DNA of 14,341 nt from SZUA-430 sp044375275 (GTDB lineage: Bacteria > Pseudomonadota > Alphaproteobacteria > Micropepsales > Micropepsaceae), in NCBI GenBank assembly GCA_044375275.1, contig JBILMZ010000073.1:1-14341 (forward strand). The letters run 5' to 3'. The notes below the pieces were generated by a model. That model did no database searches. It saw only the letters and a list, made by a program, of their open reading frames with translations, and had not been told where the DNA came from. Shown one piece after another: positions 6,617 to 13,420 of the stretch. How positions within the stretch are numbered: the first letter of the stretch is position 1; every line of letters starts with the position of its first letter. The position numbers were made by a program, and so were the translations under genes.

Positions 6617-7747
6617 GTGTTCGTGCTGAAACACATCGTTGAGCGCCTTCGCGCTGCCGGTTGGTGGATATTCCGGCAGATCGGCCGAAGGTGGAAAGTC
6701 GCCCTGCTTCTCCTGCCTGTGGCCATCATCGCCGTCGGATTGGCCGCCTATGGCTGGTGGTGGCGTACGCTCGCTGATCGTGTTCACGAGTCAGTGGCGC
6801 AGATCCAGAACGAGCAAAAGACGCTGGGACGGAATCTCGAATGGAATGCATTCGAGATTGGCGGGTTTCCCTATCTTGTCGACGCGACCTTGATCAAGGC
6901 ACGCTTTCTGGCACCTGACCTTGGCTCGGTCTGGGATGGCGAACGCGTGGTTGTCCGGCTTCGCCCCCTGTCGATGAACTCGATCATGGTCTCCCTGGAA
7001 GGGCAGCAGCATTTCTTTCATGTTTCCAACGGCAGGTGGATCGAGGCCGATACGAGGGCCGACAAGGCTTTGCTCACGGCTCGCAGCAAGGATACCTCGC
7101 AGTCGATGTCAGCCTCGTTTGAGCGCCTGACCGGCAAGGGAAAAATAGATGCTTCGGACTTCCACTTTATCCTGGAGCGCGGAACGATCGGTGCCTCACT
7201 CTTTGCGCCCGATACCGCGAGCGCCCTTCCGCGTCTGGACGTCGTTGCGCATTTGAGCAATCTGGGACTTCAAGGGCAAATCGAGACACCACTGGGTTCC
7301 TCGGTAGAGAGTTTTGACATTGATCTCGGCATTCAGCTCCCTGAGAAGCTTCCAACCGGATCGCTTGAAGCCCTACTCACCGCGTGGCGTGCCACCAATA
7401 CGCCCCTGGAAATCAGGCAGTTCGCCTTTGAATGGGGCGGCGTTTCGATGACGGCCGTCGGTGAGATAAAACTTGGAGCCAGGGACTTGCCGGAAGGGCA
7501 CCTGCGCCTGACGCTTGGAAACCATGCGCGCATACTGGAACTCATGGAGTCCTATGGACTGATCACGAAAGAGGCCCACGCCACCGCAAAGCCCGTGCTC
7601 GACGTGCTCGCGTTTGTGAGTGGCGATCCCAAGCGGAAAATAAGCGTGCCTCTGCGCTTCATGAACGGCGAGGTCTTCCTGGGGCCGGCCCGCATCATGA
7701 CAATACAGGTTCCAGACGCTCCCAGCATTCCTGAATTCGTCCCGTGA
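6617..7747 (+). CDS. DUF2125-family membrane-anchored protein, function unknown
   Basis: The 376-aa product has a basic N-terminus (KHIVERLRAAGWWIFRQIGRRWK), one membrane helix at about 28-48 ending in a Trp-rich edge, then a long soluble region likely in the periplasm. The segment NLEWNAFEIGGFPYLVDATLIKA's core (EWNAFEIGGFPY) and the following beta-rich repeats match my memory of DUF2125, an uncharacterised family common in Alphaproteobacteria and often found next to the tyrA gene, as here. No catalytic motif is visible. The start is GTG at 6617, 21 nt after the nrdJ stop; a second GTG at 6623 is possible and neither has a strong ribosome site. It could be co-transcribed with nrdJ, but the content does not suggest a common task. 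It is convergent with tyrA with a 38-nt gap. Confidence 0.7.
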   Translation: MFVLKHIVERLRAAGWWIFRQIGRRWKVALLLLPVAIIAVGLAAYGWWWRTLADRVHESVAQIQNEQKTLGRNLEWNAFEIGGFPYLVDATLIKARFLAPDLGSVWDGERVVVRLRPLSMNSIMVSLEGQQHFFHVSNGRWIEADTRADKALLTARSKDTSQSMSASFERLTGKGKIDASDFHFILERGTIGASLFAPDTASALPRLDVVAHLSNLGLQGQIETPLGSSVESFDIDLGIQLPEKLPTGSLEALLTAWRATNTPLEIRQFAFEWGGVSMTAVGEIKLGARDLPEGHLRLTLGNHARILELMESYGLITKEAHATAKPVLDVLAFVSGDPKRKISVPLRFMNGEVFLGPARIMTIQVPDAPSIPEFVP

Positions 7748-7752
7748 CGCGC

Positions 7753-7766
7753 GCCTCGCGCGAGGC
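7753..7766. terminator. Palindrome between convergent DUF2125 and tyrA genes
   Basis: GCCTCGCGCGAGGC is a perfect 14-nt palindrome, foldable as a 5-bp stem with a GCGC loop, five bases after the DUF2125 stop and 19 bases beyond the tyrA stop. It lies where a two-way terminator would be expected, but there is no T run on either side, so the call is weak. Confidence 0.3.
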
Positions 7767-7785
7767 ATCAGCGCCGAACGTTACA

Positions 7786-8721
7786 TCATCGTGGCTTCCT
7801 GCCATCGCGTCCAAAGTTGGCAGCCGGCGTGTCCTGGCCTGCCTCAATGACTTCGCGACGGATGGCTCTTGTCGTCGTGAAGAGGTCAAAGAGTACGTCT
7901 CCTTCACCCCATCGTATGGCTCGCTGCAATCGAGACAGATCTTCCGAGAAGCGGCCAAGCACTTCCAGCACGGCTTCCCGGTTGTTCAGGAATACGTCCC
8001 GCCACATTGTGGGATCCGACGCGGCGATACGTGTAAAGTCGCGAAATCCACCTGCCGAGAACTTGATCACTTCACTCTGGGTAACCTGCTCGAGGTCACT
8101 GGCAGTTCCCACGATGTTGTAGGCGATGAGATGTGGCACGTGGCTGGTAATTGCGAGCACGAGGTCGTGATGGCGTGCCTCCATCACTTCGACGCGCGAG
8201 CCGCATCCACGCCAGAACTCAGCCAGCGTTTCCACTGCGGTCGCGTCTGTTCCGGCCGGCGGCGTAAGGATGCACCAGCGCCCATCGAAGAGTTCCGGAA
8301 AGCCCGCTTCTGGGCCTGAGTGTTCGGTACCCGCGATTGGGTGGCCCGGCACGAAATGAACGCCTGACGGCACATGAGGCCCCACATCACGAATGACTGC
8401 CATTTTCACCGAACCGACGTCGGTGATGATCGCGCCGGGCTTCAGTGCAGGCGCGATTTTCTGAGCGACCTCGCCAAACGCGCCAACAGGCGTGCAGAGA
8501 ATCACGAGATCCGCACCACTCACCGCTTCTGCCGGGTTCTCATGCATTGAGTGGCAAAAGCCGAGCTCCGATGCGCGCTTGCGGGTTTCAGCCGAGCTTG
8601 AACTGCCGGCGATGTGCGCTGCCAGGCTGCCGCGTCGCATGGCATGCGCAAGTGATGACCCGATGAGACCCACACCAATCAAGGCGACTTTCGTGAAGAT
8701 GGGGCCAGTGCGTGTTGTCAT
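7786..8721 (-). CDS. tyrA: Prephenate/arogenate (cyclohexadienyl) dehydrogenase
   Basis: This enzyme oxidatively decarboxylates prephenate to 4-hydroxyphenylpyruvate (or arogenate to tyrosine) in tyrosine synthesis. The 311-aa protein has an N-terminal NAD(P)-binding Rossmann fold with GVGLIGSS (16-23), followed by VILCTPVG (73-80) and TDVGSVK (100-106). The substrate region has PGHPIAGTEHSG (125-136) and ITSHVPHLIAY (191-201), whose histidines are the conserved catalytic and binding residues of the TyrA family. No chorismate mutase or ACT domain is attached, so this is the single-domain form usual in Alphaproteobacteria (often named TyrC). The start lies in an ATGA overlap with the end of hisC, so the two are translationally coupled. 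Choice between NAD and NADP, and between prephenate and arogenate, cannot be made from what I see. Confidence 0.92.
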   Translation of the reverse strand: MTTRTGPIFTKVALIGVGLIGSSLAHAMRRGSLAAHIAGSSSSAETRKRASELGFCHSMHENPAEAVSGADLVILCTPVGAFGEVAQKIAPALKPGAIITDVGSVKMAVIRDVGPHVPSGVHFVPGHPIAGTEHSGPEAGFPELFDGRWCILTPPAGTDATAVETLAEFWRGCGSRVEVMEARHHDLVLAITSHVPHLIAYNIVGTASDLEQVTQSEVIKFSAGGFRDFTRIAASDPTMWRDVFLNNREAVLEVLGRFSEDLSRLQRAIRWGEGDVLFDLFTTTRAIRREVIEAGQDTPAANFGRDGRKPR

Positions 8722-9797
8722 GACATGAACTCTTTCAAGGCTGCGACGGCGGCGCGGTTGCCGTCCTCCGATCCGACGGAAATTCGCAGGCAGTTGGGCA
8801 GACCGTAGGCGGTGACGGCGCGGACGATCACGCCCTTCTTCATCAGGAACTGATCAGCGGCCGCAGCTGTGTTTTCTCCGGTTGGCGGAAACTCAACAAG
8901 CAGGAAGTTCGCTACGCTGGGATAGACCTTCAGGCCGAGAGCCTTGACCTGCTCCGACAGCCAGGTGATCCAGCGCGTGTTGTGGGCCTTGCTCTCTGCC
9001 GTATGGACCTGGTCCTGCAACGCGGCGACGGCGGCAGCCTGGGCCGCCGACGAGACGTTGAAGGGGCCGCGCACCCGATTGTAGGCGTCGACGACGTCTG
9101 CGGGCGCATAGGCCCAACCCACGCGCAAACCGCCGAGACCGAAGATCTTGGAGAAGGTGCGCGTCATGATCGTGTTGTCGGTCGTCGCGACGAGCTCGAT
9201 GCCGCTCTCGTAGTCGTTGCGGTCAACATAGTCGGCATAGGCCGCGTCAATCACAAGGAGGCAGTCCTTCGGCAGGCCGGCGCGGAGGCGGCGCAGCTCG
9301 GTCGGCGTGTTGTAGCTGCCGGTCGGGTTGTTCGGGTTGGTGAGGAAGACGATCTTCGTGCGGTCCGTCACGCGCTTGAGGATGCCGTCGATGTCGGTGC
9401 GCAGGTCCGGTTCCGGCACGACGACGGGCGTCGCGCTCGCGGCCAGGGTCACGATCTTGTAGACGAGGAAGCCGTGCTCGCTGAAGATGATCTCGTCGCC
9501 TGGTCCGGCGTAGATCTGCGGCAGCAGGTGAAGGATCTCGTCCGAGCCATTGCCACAGATGATGCGCTGCGGGTTGAGACCCCAGGTGTCACCGATCGCC
9601 TTGCGCAAGCTGGCGCAGGAGCTCTCGGGATAGAGATGCATGGACGTTGCCGTCTGCTGGAAGGCCGCGATCGCGCGCGCGCTTGGTCCGAGCGGCGATT
9701 CGTTCGACGACATCTTGTACGTCGGGCCTGCTCCCGCGGCTTGGGAGCGGCCACCGACATACGGCTCGATACTGAGAATTCCGGGAACGGGCTTCAT
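8718..9797 (-). CDS. hisC: Histidinol-phosphate aminotransferase
   Basis: HisC is a fold-type I PLP enzyme that transaminates imidazole-acetol phosphate to histidinol phosphate; relatives also transaminate aromatic keto acids. The 359-aa protein shows MSSNESPLGPS (29-39), CGNGSDEIL (81-89), NPNNPTG (154-160), the cofactor-contact Asp184 and Tyr187 in VIDAAYADY, and the Schiff-base Lys217 in TFSKIFGLGGLRVGW. The ATG at 9797 is chosen because MKPVPGI starts the conserved domain and AAGAAG lies six bases upstream; a longer open frame exists further up but has no family similarity. The 4-nt overlap with tyrA suggests that the pair forms one operon and that HisC may also complete tyrosine synthesis. 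Codon choice in the middle of the gene (about 8940-9560) is almost entirely G/C-ending, unlike its neighbours. Confidence 0.92.
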   Translation of the reverse strand: MKPVPGILSIEPYVGGRSQAAGAGPTYKMSSNESPLGPSARAIAAFQQTATSMHLYPESSCASLRKAIGDTWGLNPQRIICGNGSDEILHLLPQIYAGPGDEIIFSEHGFLVYKIVTLAASATPVVVPEPDLRTDIDGILKRVTDRTKIVFLTNPNNPTGSYNTPTELRRLRAGLPKDCLLVIDAAYADYVDRNDYESGIELVATTDNTIMTRTFSKIFGLGGLRVGWAYAPADVVDAYNRVRGPFNVSSAAQAAAVAALQDQVHTAESKAHNTRWITWLSEQVKALGLKVYPSVANFLLVEFPPTGENTAAAADQFLMKKGVIVRAVTAYGLPNCLRISVGSEDGNRAAVAALKEFMS

Positions 9798-9903
9798 GTT
9801 CAACTTCTTAGGGTATCCAAAGACATCTGTGCAAAGAAAACGTTGACTTGGAGCGAATGGTGGCCTCAATCCTTGATCGTTCTGAGCTTCGAATTCGCAC
9901 AAA
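9798..9903. promoter_or_regulatory. Divergent intergenic region, hisC / metX
   Basis: The 106-nt gap must hold promoters in both directions. In the metX direction TTGACT at 9843-9848 is a good -35 hexamer, but the -10 region near 9865-9871 (CTCAATC) is poor. In the hisC direction TTGCAC followed by a weak CTAAGA is a candidate. I compared the metX leader with the SAM-II riboswitch pattern that often precedes metX in this class and saw no match. No good ribosome site precedes the metX ATG, so a leaderless or very short leader is possible. Confidence 0.3.
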
Positions 9904-11076
9904 ATGACTTCAACATTCCAATCCTTGGCGGCGGCATCAAATGTCGCAGGTGAAGAGGCTGGAGAGGTGTTCACCTTTCCGGAAGGCCAGGTCCTGACAC
10001 TGGACTCCGGGGAACGCCTCTCTCCTCTCACGATTGCCTGGAAAAGCTTCGGGCGCCTCAATGCCGACAAATCCAACGCGGTACTGCTTTGTCACGCCCT
10101 GACAGGTGACCAGTATGCCACTGGCGTCCACCCGGTTACGGGAAAGTCCGGCTGGTGGTCGACCATGGTGGGACCCGGCCTGCCTATCGACACGAACCGC
10201 TTTTTCGTCATCTGCTCGAATGTCATCGGCGGCTGCATGGGTTCGACAGGACCACAGGACATCGACGCTGCATCCGGCAAGCCTTACGGGCTGCGCTTTC
10301 CCGTACTCACAATCAGGGACATGGTGCGCGCCCAGGCCATGCTGATGGACCACCTTGGAATCGCAACCCTTGCCTGTGTTGCCGGTGGCTCGATGGGTGG
10401 CATGCAGGTGCTCGAGTGGGCTGCGAGCTATCCCGAACGTGTCTACTCCGCGCTCGCCATTGCGACCGCGGCCAAACACTCCGCGCAGAACATCGCATTT
10501 CATGAGGTTGGACGACAGGCGATCCTGGCTGACCCGGAATGGAGTGAAGGCGATTACGCGGATCGCGGCACAAACCCGCGCAAGGGGTTGGCTGTCGCTC
10601 GCATGGCGGCACACATCACCTATCTTTCCGAAGCCGCCTTGCATCGCAAGTTCGGTCGCAGCCTCCAGGATCGCGACGCCCTCTCGTACCGGTTCGACGC
10701 TGACTTCAAGGTGGAAAGCTACCTTCGTTATCAAGGCGCCAGCTTTGTCGAACGCTTTGATGCCAATTCGTATCTCTACATCACGCGCGCCATGGACTAT
10801 TTCGACCTCGCGGCGGACCATGGCGGCGTGCTCGCCAATGCGTTCAAGGGGACCAACACCCGGTTCTGCATCGTGTCGTTCACGTCGGACTGGCTGTTCC
10901 CCACTTCGGAAGCCAAGAAAATCGTGCACGCCCTGAATGCAGCGGGTGCCAATGTGAGCTTCGTGGAGTTCGAAACCGATCGCGGGCACGATGCCTTCCT
11001 TCTCGACGTGCCCGAGATGTTCAAGACACTGCGCGGCTTCATTGACGCTGTCGCCACATCCCGCGGGCTCAGTTGA
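9904..11076 (+). CDS. metX: Homoserine O-acyltransferase (MetX)
   Basis: MetX acylates the hydroxyl of homoserine (acetyl-CoA or, in some members, succinyl-CoA as donor), the first committed step of methionine synthesis. The 390-aa protein is an alpha/beta-hydrolase of normal length. The nucleophile Ser163 lies in CVAGGSMGGMQ, Asp329 in FTSDWLFPTSE and His362 in DRGHDAF complete the triad; LLCHALTGDQ (61-70) and NVIGGCMGSTGP (106-117) are the conserved oxyanion and substrate stretches of the family. The ATG at 9904 is the only ATG ahead of the domain; a GTG at 9967 after GGAGAG is too close to its ribosome site. It overlaps metW by one base. I do not try to tell acetyl from succinyl donors by eye. 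Confidence 0.94.
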   Translation: MTSTFQSLAAASNVAGEEAGEVFTFPEGQVLTLDSGERLSPLTIAWKSFGRLNADKSNAVLLCHALTGDQYATGVHPVTGKSGWWSTMVGPGLPIDTNRFFVICSNVIGGCMGSTGPQDIDAASGKPYGLRFPVLTIRDMVRAQAMLMDHLGIATLACVAGGSMGGMQVLEWAASYPERVYSALAIATAAKHSAQNIAFHEVGRQAILADPEWSEGDYADRGTNPRKGLAVARMAAHITYLSEAALHRKFGRSLQDRDALSYRFDADFKVESYLRYQGASFVERFDANSYLYITRAMDYFDLAADHGGVLANAFKGTNTRFCIVSFTSDWLFPTSEAKKIVHALNAAGANVSFVEFETDRGHDAFLLDVPEMFKTLRGFIDAVATSRGLS

Positions 11077-11708
11077 TGCCTAATTCACTTCGCAAGGAAC
11101 TGCTGCGTATCGCCGACATGGTGCCAAGCGGGTCACGCGTGCTCGATGTCGGTTGCGGGCATGGGGAACTCATTGAGCACCTCAAACTGGTCAAGGGCGC
11201 TGATGCTCGCGGAATTGAACTCAGCCAATCCGGTGTGAATGCCTGTGTTGCAAAGGGATTACCTGTGGTCCAGGGCGACGCAGATGCCGACCTCAAGGAC
11301 TATCCTGCCGGCAGCTTTGACATCGCAATCCTGAGCCAGACCATTCAGGCAACCCGTCATCCCAGGATCGTCCTCGACGAACTGCTTCGCATCGGCCGCC
11401 GGGTCATCGTCTCGTTTCCGAACTTCGGTTTCTGGAAGGTTCGTGCGCGGCTGTTCCTGACTGGACGCATGCCGAAGACCGGACTTCTCAGTCACGACTG
11501 GTATGAAACGCCCAACATCCACCTTTGCACAATCGCCGACTTCGTGATGCTCACGGAACATGTTGGCGCGCGCATCGACAGCGCGCTCGCCGTTTCGGAC
11601 TCAGGAGACGTCAAGGAAGTGGTTCGACCGGGGTACTGGGACAATCTTGCGGCGGAGTCTGCGATCTTCCTTCTTTCGAGAGACGCTTCCCGACCAGCAC
11701 CGGCCTGA
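11076..11708 (+). CDS. metW: Methionine biosynthesis protein MetW
   Basis: MetW is a small protein with a class I methyltransferase fold that is almost always encoded directly after metX in Proteobacteria and is needed for, or enhances, homoserine acylation; a methyl-transfer reaction has not been clearly assigned to it. The 210-aa protein has SAM motif I VLDVGCGHGELIEHL (22-36), the acidic end of strand 2 in GIELS (47-51), and the family blocks LSQTIQATRHP and VSFPNFGFWKVR, then MPKTGLLSHDWYETPNIH. The ATG at 11076 shares its A with the metX stop (TGATG), so translation is coupled; a TTG at 11073 would add one residue. Its last 98 nt overlap the 3' end of the methyltransferase gene on the other strand. 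Confidence 0.93.
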   Translation: MPNSLRKELLRIADMVPSGSRVLDVGCGHGELIEHLKLVKGADARGIELSQSGVNACVAKGLPVVQGDADADLKDYPAGSFDIAILSQTIQATRHPRIVLDELLRIGRRVIVSFPNFGFWKVRARLFLTGRMPKTGLLSHDWYETPNIHLCTIADFVMLTEHVGARIDSALAVSDSGDVKEVVRPGYWDNLAAESAIFLLSRDASRPAPA

Positions 11709-12399
11709 ACGGTACGCGCTGGCGATGGCCCTTGATGGGCGCCATCGCCATGACTTCCTTTGTTGCTTCCGTCAGATGAACGCCGGCGAGCTTGGGCCAC
11801 ATGTTTCGCCCCCAGGCCTCCCATCGTGTTCCGGAACGAACGAGCCAGCCGGCTCCAAATGGCGGCATGAGCAGCGTCGTGGCCGCGTTGGTTGGCGTAA
11901 ACAGCGAGTCAGCCAAGAGGCTGTGCAACTGTGTGCGCGTGAACGGCCGGCCATGGCCAAATGGCGTTGTTTCGAACTGGGCCCAGAGGCTCGTCCGGTT
12001 CGGCACGATGAAGATCACGCGCCCTGACGGCGCCAGCACGCGCCAGATCTGCCGCAGCAGCGGGCGCAGAGCCTCTGAATTCTCGACGAGATGCGCCACG
12101 ATGATGCGGTCAAGACATGCATCGGGCAAGGGTATGGCGGCCTCTTCAAACAGCGCGGTCAGATTGGGTGCTTGGCGCGGCCAATGCAGGGCCCCCTGTT
12201 GAGCCGGCATGAGACACAGCGTTCGACGCGCCTCAGACCTGAATGGCCGGAGATAGGGCGCCGCGAAGCCCAGGCCTGCCAGATTTTCACCCCTGACGGA
12301 GGGCCAGAGATCCCTCAGCTTTCGGCGAATGAATTTTGCGGAGGCCTGCCCGAGCTGGGTTTCGTAAAACGCCTGCAGGTCGCGCGCGTCAAGATGCAT
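11611..12399 (-). CDS. Class I SAM-dependent methyltransferase-like protein
   Basis: The 262-aa product has a Methyltransf_11-like architecture: a helical start (residues 1-38), a motif I region reading GLGFAAPYLRPF (42-53), motif II/III LPDACLDRIIVAHLVENSEALRPL's core DRIIVAHLVEN (97-107), then the block VLAPSGRVIFIVPNR (121-135) and TTPFGHGRPFT (144-154). Such proteins are frequent in Alphaproteobacteria and their substrate is unknown. Motif I lacks the usual D/E-x-G-x-G-x-G acidic start, so SAM binding should not be taken for granted. The ATG at 12399 lies 11 nt inside the end of the OlsB-like gene upstream, which implies one operon. The C-terminal 30 or so residues, coded by the part that overlaps metW, are Pro/Ser/Gln-rich and probably a non-conserved extension. 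Confidence 0.72.
   Translation of the reverse strand: MHLDARDLQAFYETQLGQASAKFIRRKLRDLWPSVRGENLAGLGFAAPYLRPFRSEARRTLCLMPAQQGALHWPRQAPNLTALFEEAAIPLPDACLDRIIVAHLVENSEALRPLLRQIWRVLAPSGRVIFIVPNRTSLWAQFETTPFGHGRPFTRTQLHSLLADSLFTPTNAATTLLMPPFGAGWLVRSGTRWEAWGRNMWPKLAGVHLTEATKEVMAMAPIKGHRQRVPFRPVLVGKRLSKEGRSQTPPQDCPSTPVEPLP
11720..11750 (+). terminator. 10-bp inverted repeat just after metW
   Basis: TGGCGATGGC (11720-11729) and GCCATCGCCA (11741-11750) are perfect inverted copies around an 11-nt loop, beginning 12 nt after the metW stop and followed by the pyrimidine-rich TGACTTCCTTTGTTGCTTCC. It fits a hairpin that ends the metXW transcript, although the T tract is interrupted. It lies inside the coding part of the convergent methyltransferase gene, so one sequence would serve two purposes. 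Confidence 0.45.
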
Positions 12400-13249
12400 C
12401 GCTGGCTGCGCTTGCCTTGTCGGCAGAACTCTTGCGCTTCAGATGCGCCGCCCAACGCGGGTTCAGGTTTGAAATCGGGAAGTATATGAATACGTCCGTT
12501 GTTCCGAACTGGTGGTCAATGACGGCACCGTTCCCCACTCTTGCGCCGGACCGGATGTAACCCTTTACGAGAGGAGGCAGAGCATGAAGCGCTTCGGCTT
12601 CGTTGATTGCTTCCTTGGGCATCATGTTCATCGGCACCGCGCGCGCAGGCAGCGCGTTCACGACTTCGCCCTCTGGTGCCAAATGAAAATGGTAGAGAAA
12701 CGATAGCTGAAGTGCCAGCTGCGAAGGGTCTGTTCCAGGCAGGGAGGCGCATCCAAACATCAAATCGATCTTGTGTCGCAACAGGTACACGAAGATCCCC
12801 CGCCAGAGCAGCTGCATCGTGGGACCAGTGCGATACTCCTTGAGCACGCAAGAACGCCCCAGTTCGAGCAATTTCTGGCCCTCACGACGCCTGAGCATTT
12901 CAGCGATGTCGTATTCTCCGGCGGTATAGAAGCCATATGGAGACTTCTCCGCCGCTTCCCCGCCTGTCAGGCGATAAGTGCCGATAATCCGGTCGCCATT
13001 GGCCCGGTCAATCACGAGCATGTGGCGGCAGTACGGATCAAACTGGTCGAAATCACGCGACTGCGCCCGCATTTCAGGCGTCGGCTGGGCGTTCATCTCG
13101 ACATAGAACACTTCGTAGCGCAAACGCTGAGCGGCCTCGATCTCCGCCGGCGTCGTCGCCAGGCGCGCCTCAAGCGAACCGGCCGTGTCGAGCAGGGGGT
13201 TTTCATCGTGGGATATGTTACTCAACGCCGCGTCTTGCGCAGACATCAT
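12389..13249 (-). CDS. olsB: Ornithine-acyl-carrier N-acyltransferase OlsB-like (GNAT)
   Basis: OlsB transfers a 3-hydroxy fatty acyl chain from acyl carrier protein to the alpha-amino group of ornithine, giving lyso-ornithine lipid, the first step to phosphorus-free membrane aminolipids. The 286-aa protein matches the family in length and blocks: a core start AAQRLRYEVFYVEM (39-52), FDQFDPYCRHMLVID (68-82), IIGTYRL (88-94), LELGRSCVLKEYR (128-140) that forms the acyl-donor site, LLWRGIFVYLL (147-157) and FGCASLPGTDPS (165-176). Two tandem ATGs at 13249 and 13246 are possible starts; no strong ribosome site precedes either. The second acyltransferase OlsA is not adjacent; the PlsC-type gene at 3311 is one candidate. 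The gene ends 11 nt inside the methyltransferase gene. A more distant hemolysin-like acyltransferase is the alternative. Confidence 0.8.
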   Translation of the reverse strand: MMSAQDAALSNISHDENPLLDTAGSLEARLATTPAEIEAAQRLRYEVFYVEMNAQPTPEMRAQSRDFDQFDPYCRHMLVIDRANGDRIIGTYRLTGGEAAEKSPYGFYTAGEYDIAEMLRRREGQKLLELGRSCVLKEYRTGPTMQLLWRGIFVYLLRHKIDLMFGCASLPGTDPSQLALQLSFLYHFHLAPEGEVVNALPARAVPMNMMPKEAINEAEALHALPPLVKGYIRSGARVGNGAVIDHQFGTTDVFIYFPISNLNPRWAAHLKRKSSADKASAASDAS

Positions 13250-13420
13250 TGTTTTTCATTCGTTACGGCGAGTTGTTAACGAGCTCGCGCAGGTGGTTCG
13301 AGAAGCCAGTGTAAAGGAGCGACCCGGTGCTTGGCAAAGGGGGAGAACCACGGGATGCTGGACTTAACCGTGAGAAGCGGGCAAGCCTTTGCAATAAGGG
13401 TAAATTTCAAGGATTCGCGC
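13250..13420. promoter_or_regulatory. Divergent intergenic region, olsB / AmpG-like gene
   Basis: This 171-nt gap separates two genes reading away from each other. I see no convincing -35/-10 pair in either direction and no direct repeat of the PhoB-box kind that controls aminolipid genes under phosphate limitation in some bacteria. The ribosome site AAGGA at 13409-13413, seven bases before the ATG at 13421, is good. No RNA gene or coding frame is supported here. Confidence 0.4.

Noticed and set aside
9798..9903. SAM-II riboswitch upstream of metX
   Set aside because: The leader lacks the conserved stem and the GATAAA...GCTAAA-like segment of the SAM-II pattern; nothing resembling another SAM riboswitch was seen.
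8982..9953. Long plus-strand open frame antisense to hisC (323 aa)
   Set aside because: It mirrors the G/C-ending codons of hisC, has an Arg/Val/Gly/Asp-rich composition without motifs, and runs into the metX start; a shadow frame.
9798..10076. Longer hisC start extending the protein to 452 aa
   Set aside because: The extra 93 residues have no HisC similarity, overlap the metX coding region on the other strand, and the ATG at 9797 has a fitting upstream AAGAAG.
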